The translations under genes were made by a program, and so were the position numbers. Source: Deltaproteobacteria bacterium (GTDB lineage: Bacteria > Desulfobacterota_C > Deferrisomatia > Deferrisomatales > JACRMM01). Taken from it: a stretch of 6,115 nucleotides of DNA. Every line of letters begins with the position of its first letter. Positions within the stretch are counted from its first letter, which is position 1. The stretch spans positions 1-6,115 of the forward strand of contig JACRCS010000669.1 of the NCBI GenBank assembly GCA_016218905.1, in the 5' to 3' direction. Of the stretch, positions 1 to 5,473 are shown piece by piece. The notes below the pieces were generated by a model. That model did not search any database, was not told the origin of the DNA, and saw nothing but the letters and a program-made list of their open reading frames with translations.

Positions 1-209
1 CGAAGAGCGTGCTCGACCTGCCGGCAAAGAGCGTGAAGAAGAAGTGGAAGGACAAGGCGTTCGCAGCGGGTGTGGACCGATCCGTCATCGAGCGGGGGGC
101 GGCGCTTCTCGGGGTGGACGTGGGGGACCTCATCGCCGACACTATCGAGGGCATGCGCTCGGTCGCGGCGGAGATCGGTCTGGAGGGGACGCCGGAACCT
201 GCGGCGTGA
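1..209 (+). CDS. HD-superfamily predicted hydrolase, C-terminal end (partial)
   Basis: This is the 3' end of a gene that enters from the left edge. The reading frame is open from base 3 and stops at TGA 207-209, giving 68 visible residues. The stretch KSVKKKWKDKAFAAGVDR followed by an ERGAALLGVDVGDLI helix resembles the C-terminus of small HD-domain predicted hydrolases (COG2316 type), in which a KSVKKK(F/W)KDK.FAAGV segment follows the metal-binding HD domain. The catalytic His/Asp residues would lie upstream, outside the window, so activity cannot be judged. The GTG at position 9 is internal and is not taken as the start. The gene converges on the minus-strand metal locus with only 7 nt between stop codons, so it is probably unrelated to it. 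Family assignment is from recalled sequence resemblance; the substrate is unknown. Confidence 0.82.
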   Translation, partial: KSVLDLPAKSVKKKWKDKAFAAGVDRSVIERGAALLGVDVGDLIADTIEGMRSVAAEIGLEGTPEPAA

Positions 210-219
210 CGGGGCGTCA
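207..219. repeat. Short perfect inverted repeat spanning two convergent stop codons
   Basis: TGACG-GGG-CGTCA is a perfect 5-bp inverted repeat with a 3-nt loop. Its left arm starts with the TGA of the plus-strand HD hydrolase gene. Its right arm ends with the complement of the TGA of the minus-strand secreted-protein gene. It is the only symmetric element between the two genes. It is too short, and lacks a T-tract on either side, to be called an intrinsic terminator. Confidence 0.4.
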
Positions 220-726
220 GGGGGTCGGAATCTCGGCCTGCCGACGCTCCACGAGGCACAACGGCACCGGCTCGTCGAGCTTGACCGACCGGGCCGGCAG
301 ACACGACTCGTACACCTCGAGCTCGAGCAGGTTGCCCTTGAGGTGCATGGCGTAGAAGTCCAAGACCACGCCCTCGATCATCTCCCTTCGCGCGAGGTCG
401 GCGGCCACGGGTGCCAAGGCGTCGGTGAGCTTGTCGGCGAAGCGCTGCAGCTTGGGCATCTCGAACCGCCGCAGCGTGAGCTTCGAGCGGGACAGCACGT
501 TGAGCTCTCGGCGATTGCCGATGTAGATCCCGTACACGGAGTAGAACTCGCCGCACCCTACCTGGAAAAGCAAGGTCCTGAGGGGCGCCACCCAGCCCTT
601 CAGGGCGGGATCGATGTACGTCGGCTTCTCGCTGAAACCCTCTGCGGCGAGCGGCGCAGGCAAGGCCCAGAACAGGAGGGCTACCCCCGCCCCCCAGACG
701 AGGCGTCTCGCTCGACTCCCTCTCAC
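217..726 (-). CDS. Secreted hypothetical protein with signal peptide, last gene of the metal locus
   Basis: I do not recognise a family for this 169-residue protein. The N-terminus has an Arg-rich start (residues 2-8), a hydrophobic core (about 10-22) and a plausible signal peptidase site after PAPLAA near residue 28, so the mature protein of about 141 residues should be periplasmic or exported. It has three cysteines (58, 142 and 157), enough for one disulfide plus a free thiol, and a charged helical-looking middle (about 80-120). No membrane segment follows the signal and no CxxC or His cluster is visible. The start is GTG at 724-726, chosen because AAGGGGGAG lies 5 nt upstream and the signal peptide follows at once. 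It sits 105 nt downstream of the TonB gene on the same strand, so it may be co-transcribed or have its own promoter. A role in metal handling is inferred from position only. Confidence 0.8.
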   Translation of the reverse strand: MRGSRARRLVWGAGVALLFWALPAPLAAEGFSEKPTYIDPALKGWVAPLRTLLFQVGCGEFYSVYGIYIGNRRELNVLSRSKLTLRRFEMPKLQRFADKLTDALAPVAADLARREMIEGVVLDFYAMHLKGNLLELEVYESCLPARSVKLDEPVPLCLVERRQAEIPTP

Positions 727-731
727 GGTGG

Positions 732-740
732 CTCCCCCTT
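732..740 (-). promoter_or_regulatory. Strong ribosome binding site of the secreted protein gene
   Basis: On the minus strand AAGGGGGAG lies 5 nt before the GTG at 726. This supports the GTG as the true start of the secreted hypothetical protein. Confidence 0.6.
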
Positions 741-780
741 TCCCGCCGCGGCCAACGGCACGAGTGGATCCAACGGGCTC

Positions 781-810
781 AGTGTATCGCTAGCGTCGAG
801 GTGCCCGCAA
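781..810 (-). promoter_or_regulatory. Weak candidate sigma70-type promoter in the gap before the secreted protein
   Basis: In the 105-nt gap (727-831) after the TonB gene, the minus strand carries TTGCGG (805-810), an 18-nt spacer and TACACT (781-786). The matches to TTGACA and TATAAT are 3/6 and 4/6. Transcription would begin about 45-50 nt before the GTG at 726. Such matches are common by chance, so this is only a candidate for independent expression of the last gene. Confidence 0.2.
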
Positions 811-831
811 GCGTGCCGAGGTGGCCGAAGA

Positions 832-1899
832 TCAGTAACTGCCCAGCTGAAAGGCGATCGGGACCTCCAGAGTGATTCGGTCTCCCGAGAGGATGTCCGG
901 GACCGGCGGGAAACGGCCCACTCGCCGAACCGCCGAGCAGGCCGCCTCATCGAGCGTCGTTCGGCCGGACGACTTCGCGACGGTCACCGATTCAAGGGTC
1001 CCGCTGCGCGTGAGGACGAATCGAATCAGACACACACCTTGGTGCCCCGCCTTGCGGGCGAAAAGGGGATACTGCTTGCGCTGTTCGATGAGGCTTCTCA
1101 CCGTGCCCTGGTAGGCCCCTGCGCCCACGGCGTCTCCGGTGGGCACCCCCGGCGATGATGGCGACGGGGTTCCTGGTGACGGCTGTGCTTTGGGCGGACT
1201 TGTGGCCGAAGTGGTTGACGGCATTGTGGAGAGGGCCGGAACGCCGTTTCGCGCAGGGCCACCGCCGAACGTGCCGACCGGAGGGAATCCGGGGAACGCG
1301 GGCGCGCGGGCAGCCGCTGGGGGAGCGGCTCTCGGCAGGGGTGGCAGTTGCGCGGCTCCGGGCGATGCCGGAAAGGATACCGTGCGACGTTCTCCATCGC
1401 CGGGGGCGGGGAGCGCCGAGCGGGTCATGCCCGGCGGGGCGCCGGTCGTGGGTTCGGTGGCCGCCGGCCCTGCGCTGGGCGGAGGTGGAGCGGGTCTCGG
1501 CAGCGCAGGAGGGCCCGGAGCCTCGCCCGGTGCCTTGAGGTCCGGTGACGCGGGAGATGGCGGGCGGGGGGGCTCCAGCGGCCTCTCCGTCGGTCGCTCG
1601 GGGATCCGCTCCGGCGCGATGCGGGCGGGGTCCGGGCCCCGCAGCAGGGCCGGCGGCACGGTCTGCCGGGGAGGAGCGGGCCGAGGTGCCGGCGGGACCG
1701 GCGGCGAGCGAGGGCTTTCCATAGGGATGAGTTCCACAACGGAGAGGGCCGGGAGCGGTGCCGTGCCCCCGACCCTCCTCAGGTTCACCAGGATCGTGGC
1801 GACCGATCCGTGGAGGAGCAGCGAGACGGCGAACGCCCAGACAAGGGCGGCCCGGCCGGGCGCCCGCGTCAGGAGGTGGTGGTCGTCTCGCGGTTCCAC
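832..1899 (-). CDS. TonB-family energy transducer with long proline-rich linker
   Basis: TonB proteins carry proton-motive energy from an ExbB/ExbD motor in the inner membrane to receptors in the outer membrane. This 355-residue protein has the standard plan: a short cytoplasmic N-terminus, one membrane anchor (about 18-38) containing SLLLH (26-30), which fits the SxxxH motif of TonB anchors, a very proline-rich periplasmic spacer (about 46-255), and a C-terminal TonB domain (about 262-355) with YPLFARKAG, a GVCLIRFVL strand and a LDEAACSAVRR helix followed by FPPVP. Cys290 and Cys321 lie in the C-terminal domain. It is longer than the roughly 240 residues of E. coli TonB, mainly through the spacer. 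The start is GTG at 1897-1899, 6 nt after the receptor stop; a GGGAG 12 nt upstream is poorly spaced, so translational coupling is likely. No ExbB or ExbD gene is in the window. It is most likely dedicated to the adjacent receptor. Confidence 0.9.
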   Translation of the reverse strand: MEPRDDHHLLTRAPGRAALVWAFAVSLLLHGSVATILVNLRRVGGTAPLPALSVVELIPMESPRSPPVPPAPRPAPPRQTVPPALLRGPDPARIAPERIPERPTERPLEPPRPPSPASPDLKAPGEAPGPPALPRPAPPPPSAGPAATEPTTGAPPGMTRSALPAPGDGERRTVSFPASPGAAQLPPLPRAAPPAAARAPAFPGFPPVGTFGGGPARNGVPALSTMPSTTSATSPPKAQPSPGTPSPSSPGVPTGDAVGAGAYQGTVRSLIEQRKQYPLFARKAGHQGVCLIRFVLTRSGTLESVTVAKSSGRTTLDEAACSAVRRVGRFPPVPDILSGDRITLEVPIAFQLGSY

Positions 1900-1905
1900 G
1901 GGGCG

Positions 1906-4011
1906 TCACAGCTCCCAGGTTGCGGTCAGGAAGTAGTTGCGCCCGTTCTCTGGCACCTTGAAGCCGCTGGCGAACGGATCGCGCTGGTACGACAGGTGCG
2001 TGTAGTAGAAGCGATCGAGCACGTTGTTCACGCCCCCCTGCACCGTCAGGCCCCGGTGCCGAACACCGGCCTTGAGGTCCGTGGTCGCCCAACCGGCGGT
2101 CTCCTCTTCGTTGAGGCCTTCGTCGACGCGCTTCTGTCCATCGGCGAAGTTCTCCGCGACTTCGCAGAAGAATCGGCTCCCCTCGTAGCGCAGCCCGACG
2201 GTCCCTTTCAGCGGAGGGATCTCCGCGAGCCACGTGTCGTCGGAAAGGTTCCGGCCGCGCACCAAGGAAACCGATCCCTTGAGGAAGACGTCGGCCGGCA
2301 GGGAGAGCTGCGACCCGATCTCTCCACCCCACAGGCGCGCGTCGATGTTGTCGTAGCTCCGCGCGGCGAGGAGGGAGCCCGCGCCGTCCGGGTCCGGGAG
2401 GTCTACGACGTTGATGAAGTCGTCGACCCGGCTCCAGAAGACGGAGACGTTGACGTAGTACCGATCCCCGAAGAACTTCGCGCCGACGTCCGCCTCCTGG
2501 TTGACGGGCGCGCCCAGCTCCGGGTTCCCGATCCAGTTCGTTCCCATCCGTCGCAGGCCGATGTAAAGCTCCTGAGGGTCGGGAGGCCGCGCGCCGCGCG
2601 CCAGCCCGCCGAAGAGCTCCACTCCGTCGCCGGCCCGGTAGGTGAGCTGGAGGTTGCCGCCCCACTCGCGGAAGCGTTGGGAGTCGTCGAGGTCGGTGAC
2701 GGGGTAGTAGGGGGCGTACACGGTGGCGATGCGCTGGGCCGAGAGGTGGCCGGCGTCGACCGCGGTGAGGTCGGCGCGGACGCCGGCCTTGAGGTCGACG
2801 CGGCCGCCCAGGGGGAAGCCGAGCTCGGTGTAGGCGCCCACGTTCGTGGACGTCACGTCGGGGATCATCGGCTGCTCGGTCGACGTCCAGGCGCCGGCCG
2901 CGAACGACTGGAGCCGGGTGCTGACGTTCCAGTTGCGGTCGTAGTAGTCGGCGCCGAGTTTGAGCGATCCCGGGCCGGCCGGTACGGTGGCGCCGACCTT
3001 CGCCCCCCAGGTCGTGGCCTCGGCCGAGCTGCGCATGGTGTAGCCGCCCGGGGCGGCGACCGCGGGGAGCACCGGAGCCTGCCGAAGGCTGTTGTCCATG
3101 ACGTGGTTCACGTCGTCCCAGTAGGCCTGCAGACGCAACTCAGCAAGGTGCGGAGCCACCTTGGTCGCGCGGTAGATCCAGTTGGCGCGGTTCGTCCAAT
3201 CGTACCGGGCGTCCATCAGCAGAAACGGGTAGAGGACGTGTTCGGCATCCTGGTATGAGTAGCCGATCTCGGTGCGCGCCTCGGGGGAGACGTTGAGTCC
3301 CCACTTGGTCCAGGCCGTGTTGATGACGTAGGCGAGCGAGTCGGCAGCGTCGCCCTGGTAGGCGTTCTTGAAGTTCGGGTCGGCGGGGCTCCCGGGGTAG
3401 ATCTCGGTGATTCGTTCCCCGGCGCCGTCTTTGGGGACGCCCGAGTCCTTATACGCGTAACCCACGAGGCCGTCGAACCGAGGCGCTCCGTAGGACGCGA
3501 CGCCCGAGACGTTCTTCGAGTCATAGGAAGCATAGGTACCGATGAGTTGGGCACCGACGCCCGGGGGCGGGGTCTTGGTCTTCACGTCCACCAGCGCTCC
3601 GAGGCTCCCCGGGTTTTCCAGATCGTAGGGTCCCTTGAGGATCTGGATCTGCTCCACTTCGGCGAAGTCATAGTGGAAGGCGGGCGAGTCCATCCGGTTG
3701 GGGCAGGCGCCGTGGACGCGCGCGCCGTCCACGAGCACGTTGATGTTGTCTCTCTGGAAGCCTCGGACCACGACGTCGTTGGCGATGGCGCCCTTTCGCA
3801 CGGTGGCAACGCCCTCCACCTGCTGGAGTGCCTCGCCCACGTCTCGGGCGGGGCTCTCGCGAACCTCCTTGATCGTCAGGTTTTCCTCTCGGGTGGACTC
3901 GGTCTGGCCCCGGATCACGATCTCGTCGAGCATCAGGCTCTCCGTCGCTGCGGCCCCGTATCCCGAGGCAAGGGCGGCGAGGGCCGCGGCGAGGGTCAGG
4001 CGCATTCTCAT
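1906..4011 (-). CDS. TonB-dependent outer membrane receptor, OprC/NosA copper type
   Basis: This 701-residue protein should form a 22-strand outer membrane beta-barrel with an N-terminal plug that imports a metal using TonB energy. A signal peptide (1 to about 22) is followed by a TonB box-like DEIVIRG (29-35) and the plug (about 45-150) with VVRGFQRDNINVLVDGARV and ILKGPYD motifs. The barrel follows, with a typical late segment PPDPQELY (477-483) and GVNNVLDRFYY near the end (660-670). It closes with TWEL rather than the usual terminal Phe. The plug reads HGACPNRMDSPAF, giving C103-x3-M107, and the barrel has H303-V-M305. These match the CxxxM and HxM copper ligands I recall for Pseudomonas OprC, so copper is the expected ligand. 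The start is the ATG at 4009-4011, with AGGAG 5 nt upstream; the frame also opens at a GTG at 4041 with no ribosome site. It sits between a Cys-rich small protein and its own TonB. Cobalt or nickel remains possible given the CbiO/CbiQ genes upstream. Confidence 0.93.
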   Translation of the reverse strand: MRMRLTLAAALAALASGYGAAATESLMLDEIVIRGQTESTREENLTIKEVRESPARDVGEALQQVEGVATVRKGAIANDVVVRGFQRDNINVLVDGARVHGACPNRMDSPAFHYDFAEVEQIQILKGPYDLENPGSLGALVDVKTKTPPPGVGAQLIGTYASYDSKNVSGVASYGAPRFDGLVGYAYKDSGVPKDGAGERITEIYPGSPADPNFKNAYQGDAADSLAYVINTAWTKWGLNVSPEARTEIGYSYQDAEHVLYPFLLMDARYDWTNRANWIYRATKVAPHLAELRLQAYWDDVNHVMDNSLRQAPVLPAVAAPGGYTMRSSAEATTWGAKVGATVPAGPGSLKLGADYYDRNWNVSTRLQSFAAGAWTSTEQPMIPDVTSTNVGAYTELGFPLGGRVDLKAGVRADLTAVDAGHLSAQRIATVYAPYYPVTDLDDSQRFREWGGNLQLTYRAGDGVELFGGLARGARPPDPQELYIGLRRMGTNWIGNPELGAPVNQEADVGAKFFGDRYYVNVSVFWSRVDDFINVVDLPDPDGAGSLLAARSYDNIDARLWGGEIGSQLSLPADVFLKGSVSLVRGRNLSDDTWLAEIPPLKGTVGLRYEGSRFFCEVAENFADGQKRVDEGLNEEETAGWATTDLKAGVRHRGLTVQGGVNNVLDRFYYTHLSYQRDPFASGFKVPENGRNYFLTATWEL
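3097..3105 (-). other. HxM half of the predicted copper site in the receptor barrel
   Basis: The codons read His303-Val304-Met305 within DDVNHVMDNSLR. In OprC-type receptors an HxM in the barrel completes the copper site with CxxxM from the plug. The assignment rests on motif spacing and on the protein's overall resemblance to OprC/NosA, not on a structural alignment. Confidence 0.6.
3691..3705 (-). other. CxxxM half of the predicted copper site in the receptor plug
   Basis: The codons read Cys103-Pro-Asn-Arg-Met107 inside HGACPNRMDSPAF, about 10 residues after the NVLVDGARV plug motif. The CPNRMD signature is characteristic of OprC/NosA-type copper receptors, where the Cys and Met bind the metal. 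Confidence 0.75.
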
Positions 4012-4116
4012 GGCGTCTCCTGCGATGGAGGGGCGAACCACTACGGCGCGAAGACCAGCACGCAGCGGCCGGTGTTGCCCGGAAGGGAGGGAAGGATCGG
4101 CGGTCGTCGGGTGGGG
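4012..4116 (-). other. 105-nt spacer between the small Cys-rich gene and the receptor gene
   Basis: Read on the minus strand, the spacer starts C-rich, including a pyrimidine run CCTTCCCTCCCTTCC at about 4082-4096, and ends with the receptor ribosome site. I see no convincing promoter, terminator hairpin, cobalamin riboswitch box or NikR-like palindrome. Its length leaves room for an internal promoter or regulator site, but none can be named. Confidence 0.4.
4016..4021 (-). promoter_or_regulatory. Ribosome binding site that fixes the receptor start
   Basis: AGGAGA on the minus strand lies 4 nt (AGGAG lies 5 nt) before the ATG at 4011. The signal peptide begins directly at that ATG. This favours 4011 over the upstream in-frame GTG at 4041, which would add ten residues ahead of the signal and has no ribosome site. 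Confidence 0.75.
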
Positions 4117-4554
4117 TCAGACGAAGGGGGGCGGAGCTCGAGGCTGGCACGGGGTCCGATCGGCGGGCGGCAGCTCGGCCGAAATCCACGACGGGGTCGC
4201 CGCCTCGATCGGTGACCGGCCTGCGAAGAAGACCAACGAGGCCTGGTAGCGCGCGTGCTGAAACGGCGAGATCGCCGTGCAGTAGGGGCAGGGTGTCGCG
4301 GGCGTCTGCGGGGCGTGGGGCGACCGCTGGAGCCTCGGGGTGTTCTCTCCCGGGTGCCCAGCCCGGCAGCAGCAACACGACGGGGGTTGGGGGGTGAGCG
4401 TTCGGTAGGTCTTGCAGACGACGACGAGCGGCAGAAGGAGTTGCAGGGCGAGAGCCAGGAAACTGAGCGCGACGCCGGTTCGGTCCCCGAGCCCCCGGAG
4501 GGCCCGTGGGGCCTCGCGCGCTCTTGTCCGGTGCCTGGGACCGCATCCGTCCAT
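4117..4554 (-). CDS. Small Cys-rich membrane-anchored protein, DUF2946-like
   Basis: This 145-residue protein has an Arg-rich N-terminus (7-25), one strong hydrophobic segment (about 28-46) and a tail that would face the periplasm. The tail holds a CCCC run (60-63) with His67, then His80, a TPCPYC motif (Cys89 and Cys92), His100, Cys136 and a PRAPPP end. A single anchor, a central CxxC and a terminal R-A-P-P resemble the loosely conserved DUF2946 family, which I recall as a frequent neighbour of copper uptake and tolerance genes; no biochemical function is established. The four adjacent cysteines are unusual and suggest metal binding. The start is the ATG at 4552-4554, the only usable start before the membrane segment, with GAGG 11 nt upstream. 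It lies between the ECF ATPase and the copper-type receptor on the same strand. An overlapping Arg-rich frame (3668-4546) is judged a GC-driven shadow. Confidence 0.68.
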   Translation of the reverse strand: MDGCGPRHRTRAREAPRALRGLGDRTGVALSFLALALQLLLPLVVVCKTYRTLTPQPPSCCCCRAGHPGENTPRLQRSPHAPQTPATPCPYCTAISPFQHARYQASLVFFAGRSPIEAATPSWISAELPPADRTPCQPRAPPPFV

Positions 4555-4678
4555 GGAGTGGGAGACCTCGTTCTACGGTTTTTCGGGTGGTTCTTCGTCC
4601 GGCGGGACTAGGCTACCAGACCGCGCGCGGCGGGCAAGCCGGGAGGATGGGGTCCAATCCCTGAGGGTGTCCGCTCTT
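4555..4678 (-). promoter_or_regulatory. 124-nt spacer after cbiO with a weak promoter-like pair
   Basis: This is the largest gap in the minus-strand block. On the minus strand it contains TTGCCC, a 16-nt spacer and TAGCCT, about 65 nt before the ATG of the Cys-rich gene, with 4/6 and 3/6 matches to sigma70 boxes. It also contains the self-complementary CCGCGCGCGG (4621-4630) and CCCTGAGGG (4659-4667). No hairpin followed by a T-run marks the end of cbiO, and no known riboswitch is visible. It may hold a second promoter for the receptor-TonB part, but the evidence is thin. Confidence 0.2.
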
Positions 4679-5473
4679 TCAGGGGGCGTGAGAGTGCTCG
4701 TGGTCGGCGTGGCACGGACGCCTCACGCCGGCGCACACCGGGCACCCCTGCATCCGCAGCGGTTTCTCCAGGTGACTCGCCTCGAGCAGTTCGTCGTCTC
4801 GGAAGATGTCGAGCGTGGGGCCGTCGGCCGTGACCCGGCCGTCGCGCATCACGATCGTGCGGTCGCAGAGATCGAGGACCATGTCCAGGTCGTGGGTCGC
4901 GATGATCTTCGTGTGGTGGAACGTCCCAAGCAACTCGATGAGGTGGCGGCGGGCCCGCGGGTCGAGGTTCGAGGTGGGCTCGTCCATGACGAGGATGCTC
5001 GGCGACATGGCCAGCACCGTAGCGATCGCGACCGCGCGCTTCTCGCCGCCCGAGAGCTTGTAGGGGGGCCGGTCCTTGAGCCGCAAGGCGTCCACGCGGC
5101 CCAGCGCCTCGGTCACCCGGGTTTCGACCTCCTCCGGGGGCAGGCCCAGGTTCAGGGGTCCGAAGGCCACGTCCTCGGAAACGGTCGGCATGAAGAGCTG
5201 GTCGTCGGGATCTTGGAAGACCATTCCCACGGTCTTGCGCACGTCCTGGACGGTCTCTCTCGTGAGGGGAAAGTCACCGATGCGGACCTTCCCCTGGACC
5301 GGGGTGAGATAGCCGTTCAGGTGCAGGAGAAGCGTGGACTTGCCGGCGCCGTTTGCCCCCACGATCGCCACGGACTCGCCGTGAACGATCCGGAAGGACA
5401 CCCCGTTGAGCGCCGGTGTGCCATCGGGGTACGCGAAGGTGAGCCCGTCGACCTCGACGATGTGATGGCTCAT
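4679..5473 (-). CDS. cbiO: ECF-type cobalt/nickel transporter ATP-binding protein (CbiO/NikO-like)
   Basis: This 264-residue protein is a full-length ABC ATPase that would drive metal uptake with CbiQ and a CbiM/NikM-type substrate protein. Visible motifs are Walker [10 protein letters not shown] (39-47), Q-loop Gln87 in [10 protein letters not shown], signature LSGGE (140-144), Walker [13 protein letters not shown] (160-171) and the switch His194. [10 protein letters not shown] and [12 protein letters not shown] are typical of the CbiO branch rather than of other ABC ATPases. After the ATPase core, [14 protein letters not shown] leads into a tail with Cys244, Cys247, Cys254, His255, His258, His260 and His262, likely metal-binding. 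The start ATG (5471-5473) overlaps the cbiQ stop as ATGA, and with no clear ribosome site it is probably translated by coupling. Cobalt and nickel members cannot be told apart from the ATPase alone. Confidence 0.94.
   Translation of the reverse strand: MSHHIVEVDGLTFAYPDGTPALNGVSFRIVHGESVAIVGANGAGKSTLLLHLNGYLTPVQGKVRIGDFPLTRETVQDVRKTVGMVFQDPDDQLFMPTVSEDVAFGPLNLGLPPEEVETRVTEALGRVDALRLKDRPPYKLSGGEKRAVAIATVLAMSPSILVMDEPTSNLDPRARRHLIELLGTFHHTKIIATHDLDMVLDLCDRTIVMRDGRVTADGPTLDIFRDDELLEASHLEKPLRMQGCPVCAGVRRPCHADHEHSHAP

Noticed and set aside
727..831. Hairpin terminator after the TonB gene
   Set aside because: The gap has GGCAC and CCTCG direct repeats rather than a stable inverted repeat, and there is no T-tract on the minus strand.
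70..1158. Plus-strand open frame (362 codons) opposite the secreted protein and the TonB 3' end
   Set aside because: It overlaps the HD hydrolase end in another frame and is antisense to two supported genes. No family features are visible.
992..2665. Long open frame on the minus strand (557 codons) overlapping the receptor and TonB genes
   Set aside because: It is extremely rich in Arg, Gly, Pro and Ala, has no recognisable domain, and lies in another frame of two well-supported genes on the same strand. Such frames stay open by chance in high-GC DNA.
1810..3258. Long open frame on the plus strand (482 codons) opposite the receptor gene
   Set aside because: It is antisense to a confident TonB-dependent receptor, is dominated by Val, Arg, Glu and Gly as expected of a mirrored frame, and has no domain or convincing ribosome site.
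4012..4041. Upstream GTG start at 4041 for the receptor
   Set aside because: It adds ten residues before the signal peptide and has no ribosome site, whereas the ATG at 4011 has AGGAG 5 nt upstream.
3668..4546. Minus-strand open frame (292 codons) overlapping the Cys-rich gene and the receptor 5' end
   Set aside because: It is Arg/Pro-rich with no hydrophobic segment or domain, and would run into the receptor signal and plug region. The alternative frame at 4117-4554 has a membrane anchor and Cys motifs and fits the spacing better.
4555..4678. Cobalamin riboswitch or NikR operator ahead of the receptor module
   Set aside because: I looked for a B12-box-like core and for a GTATGA-type palindrome because of the CbiO/CbiQ genes. 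Neither is visible in 4555-4678 or 4012-4116.
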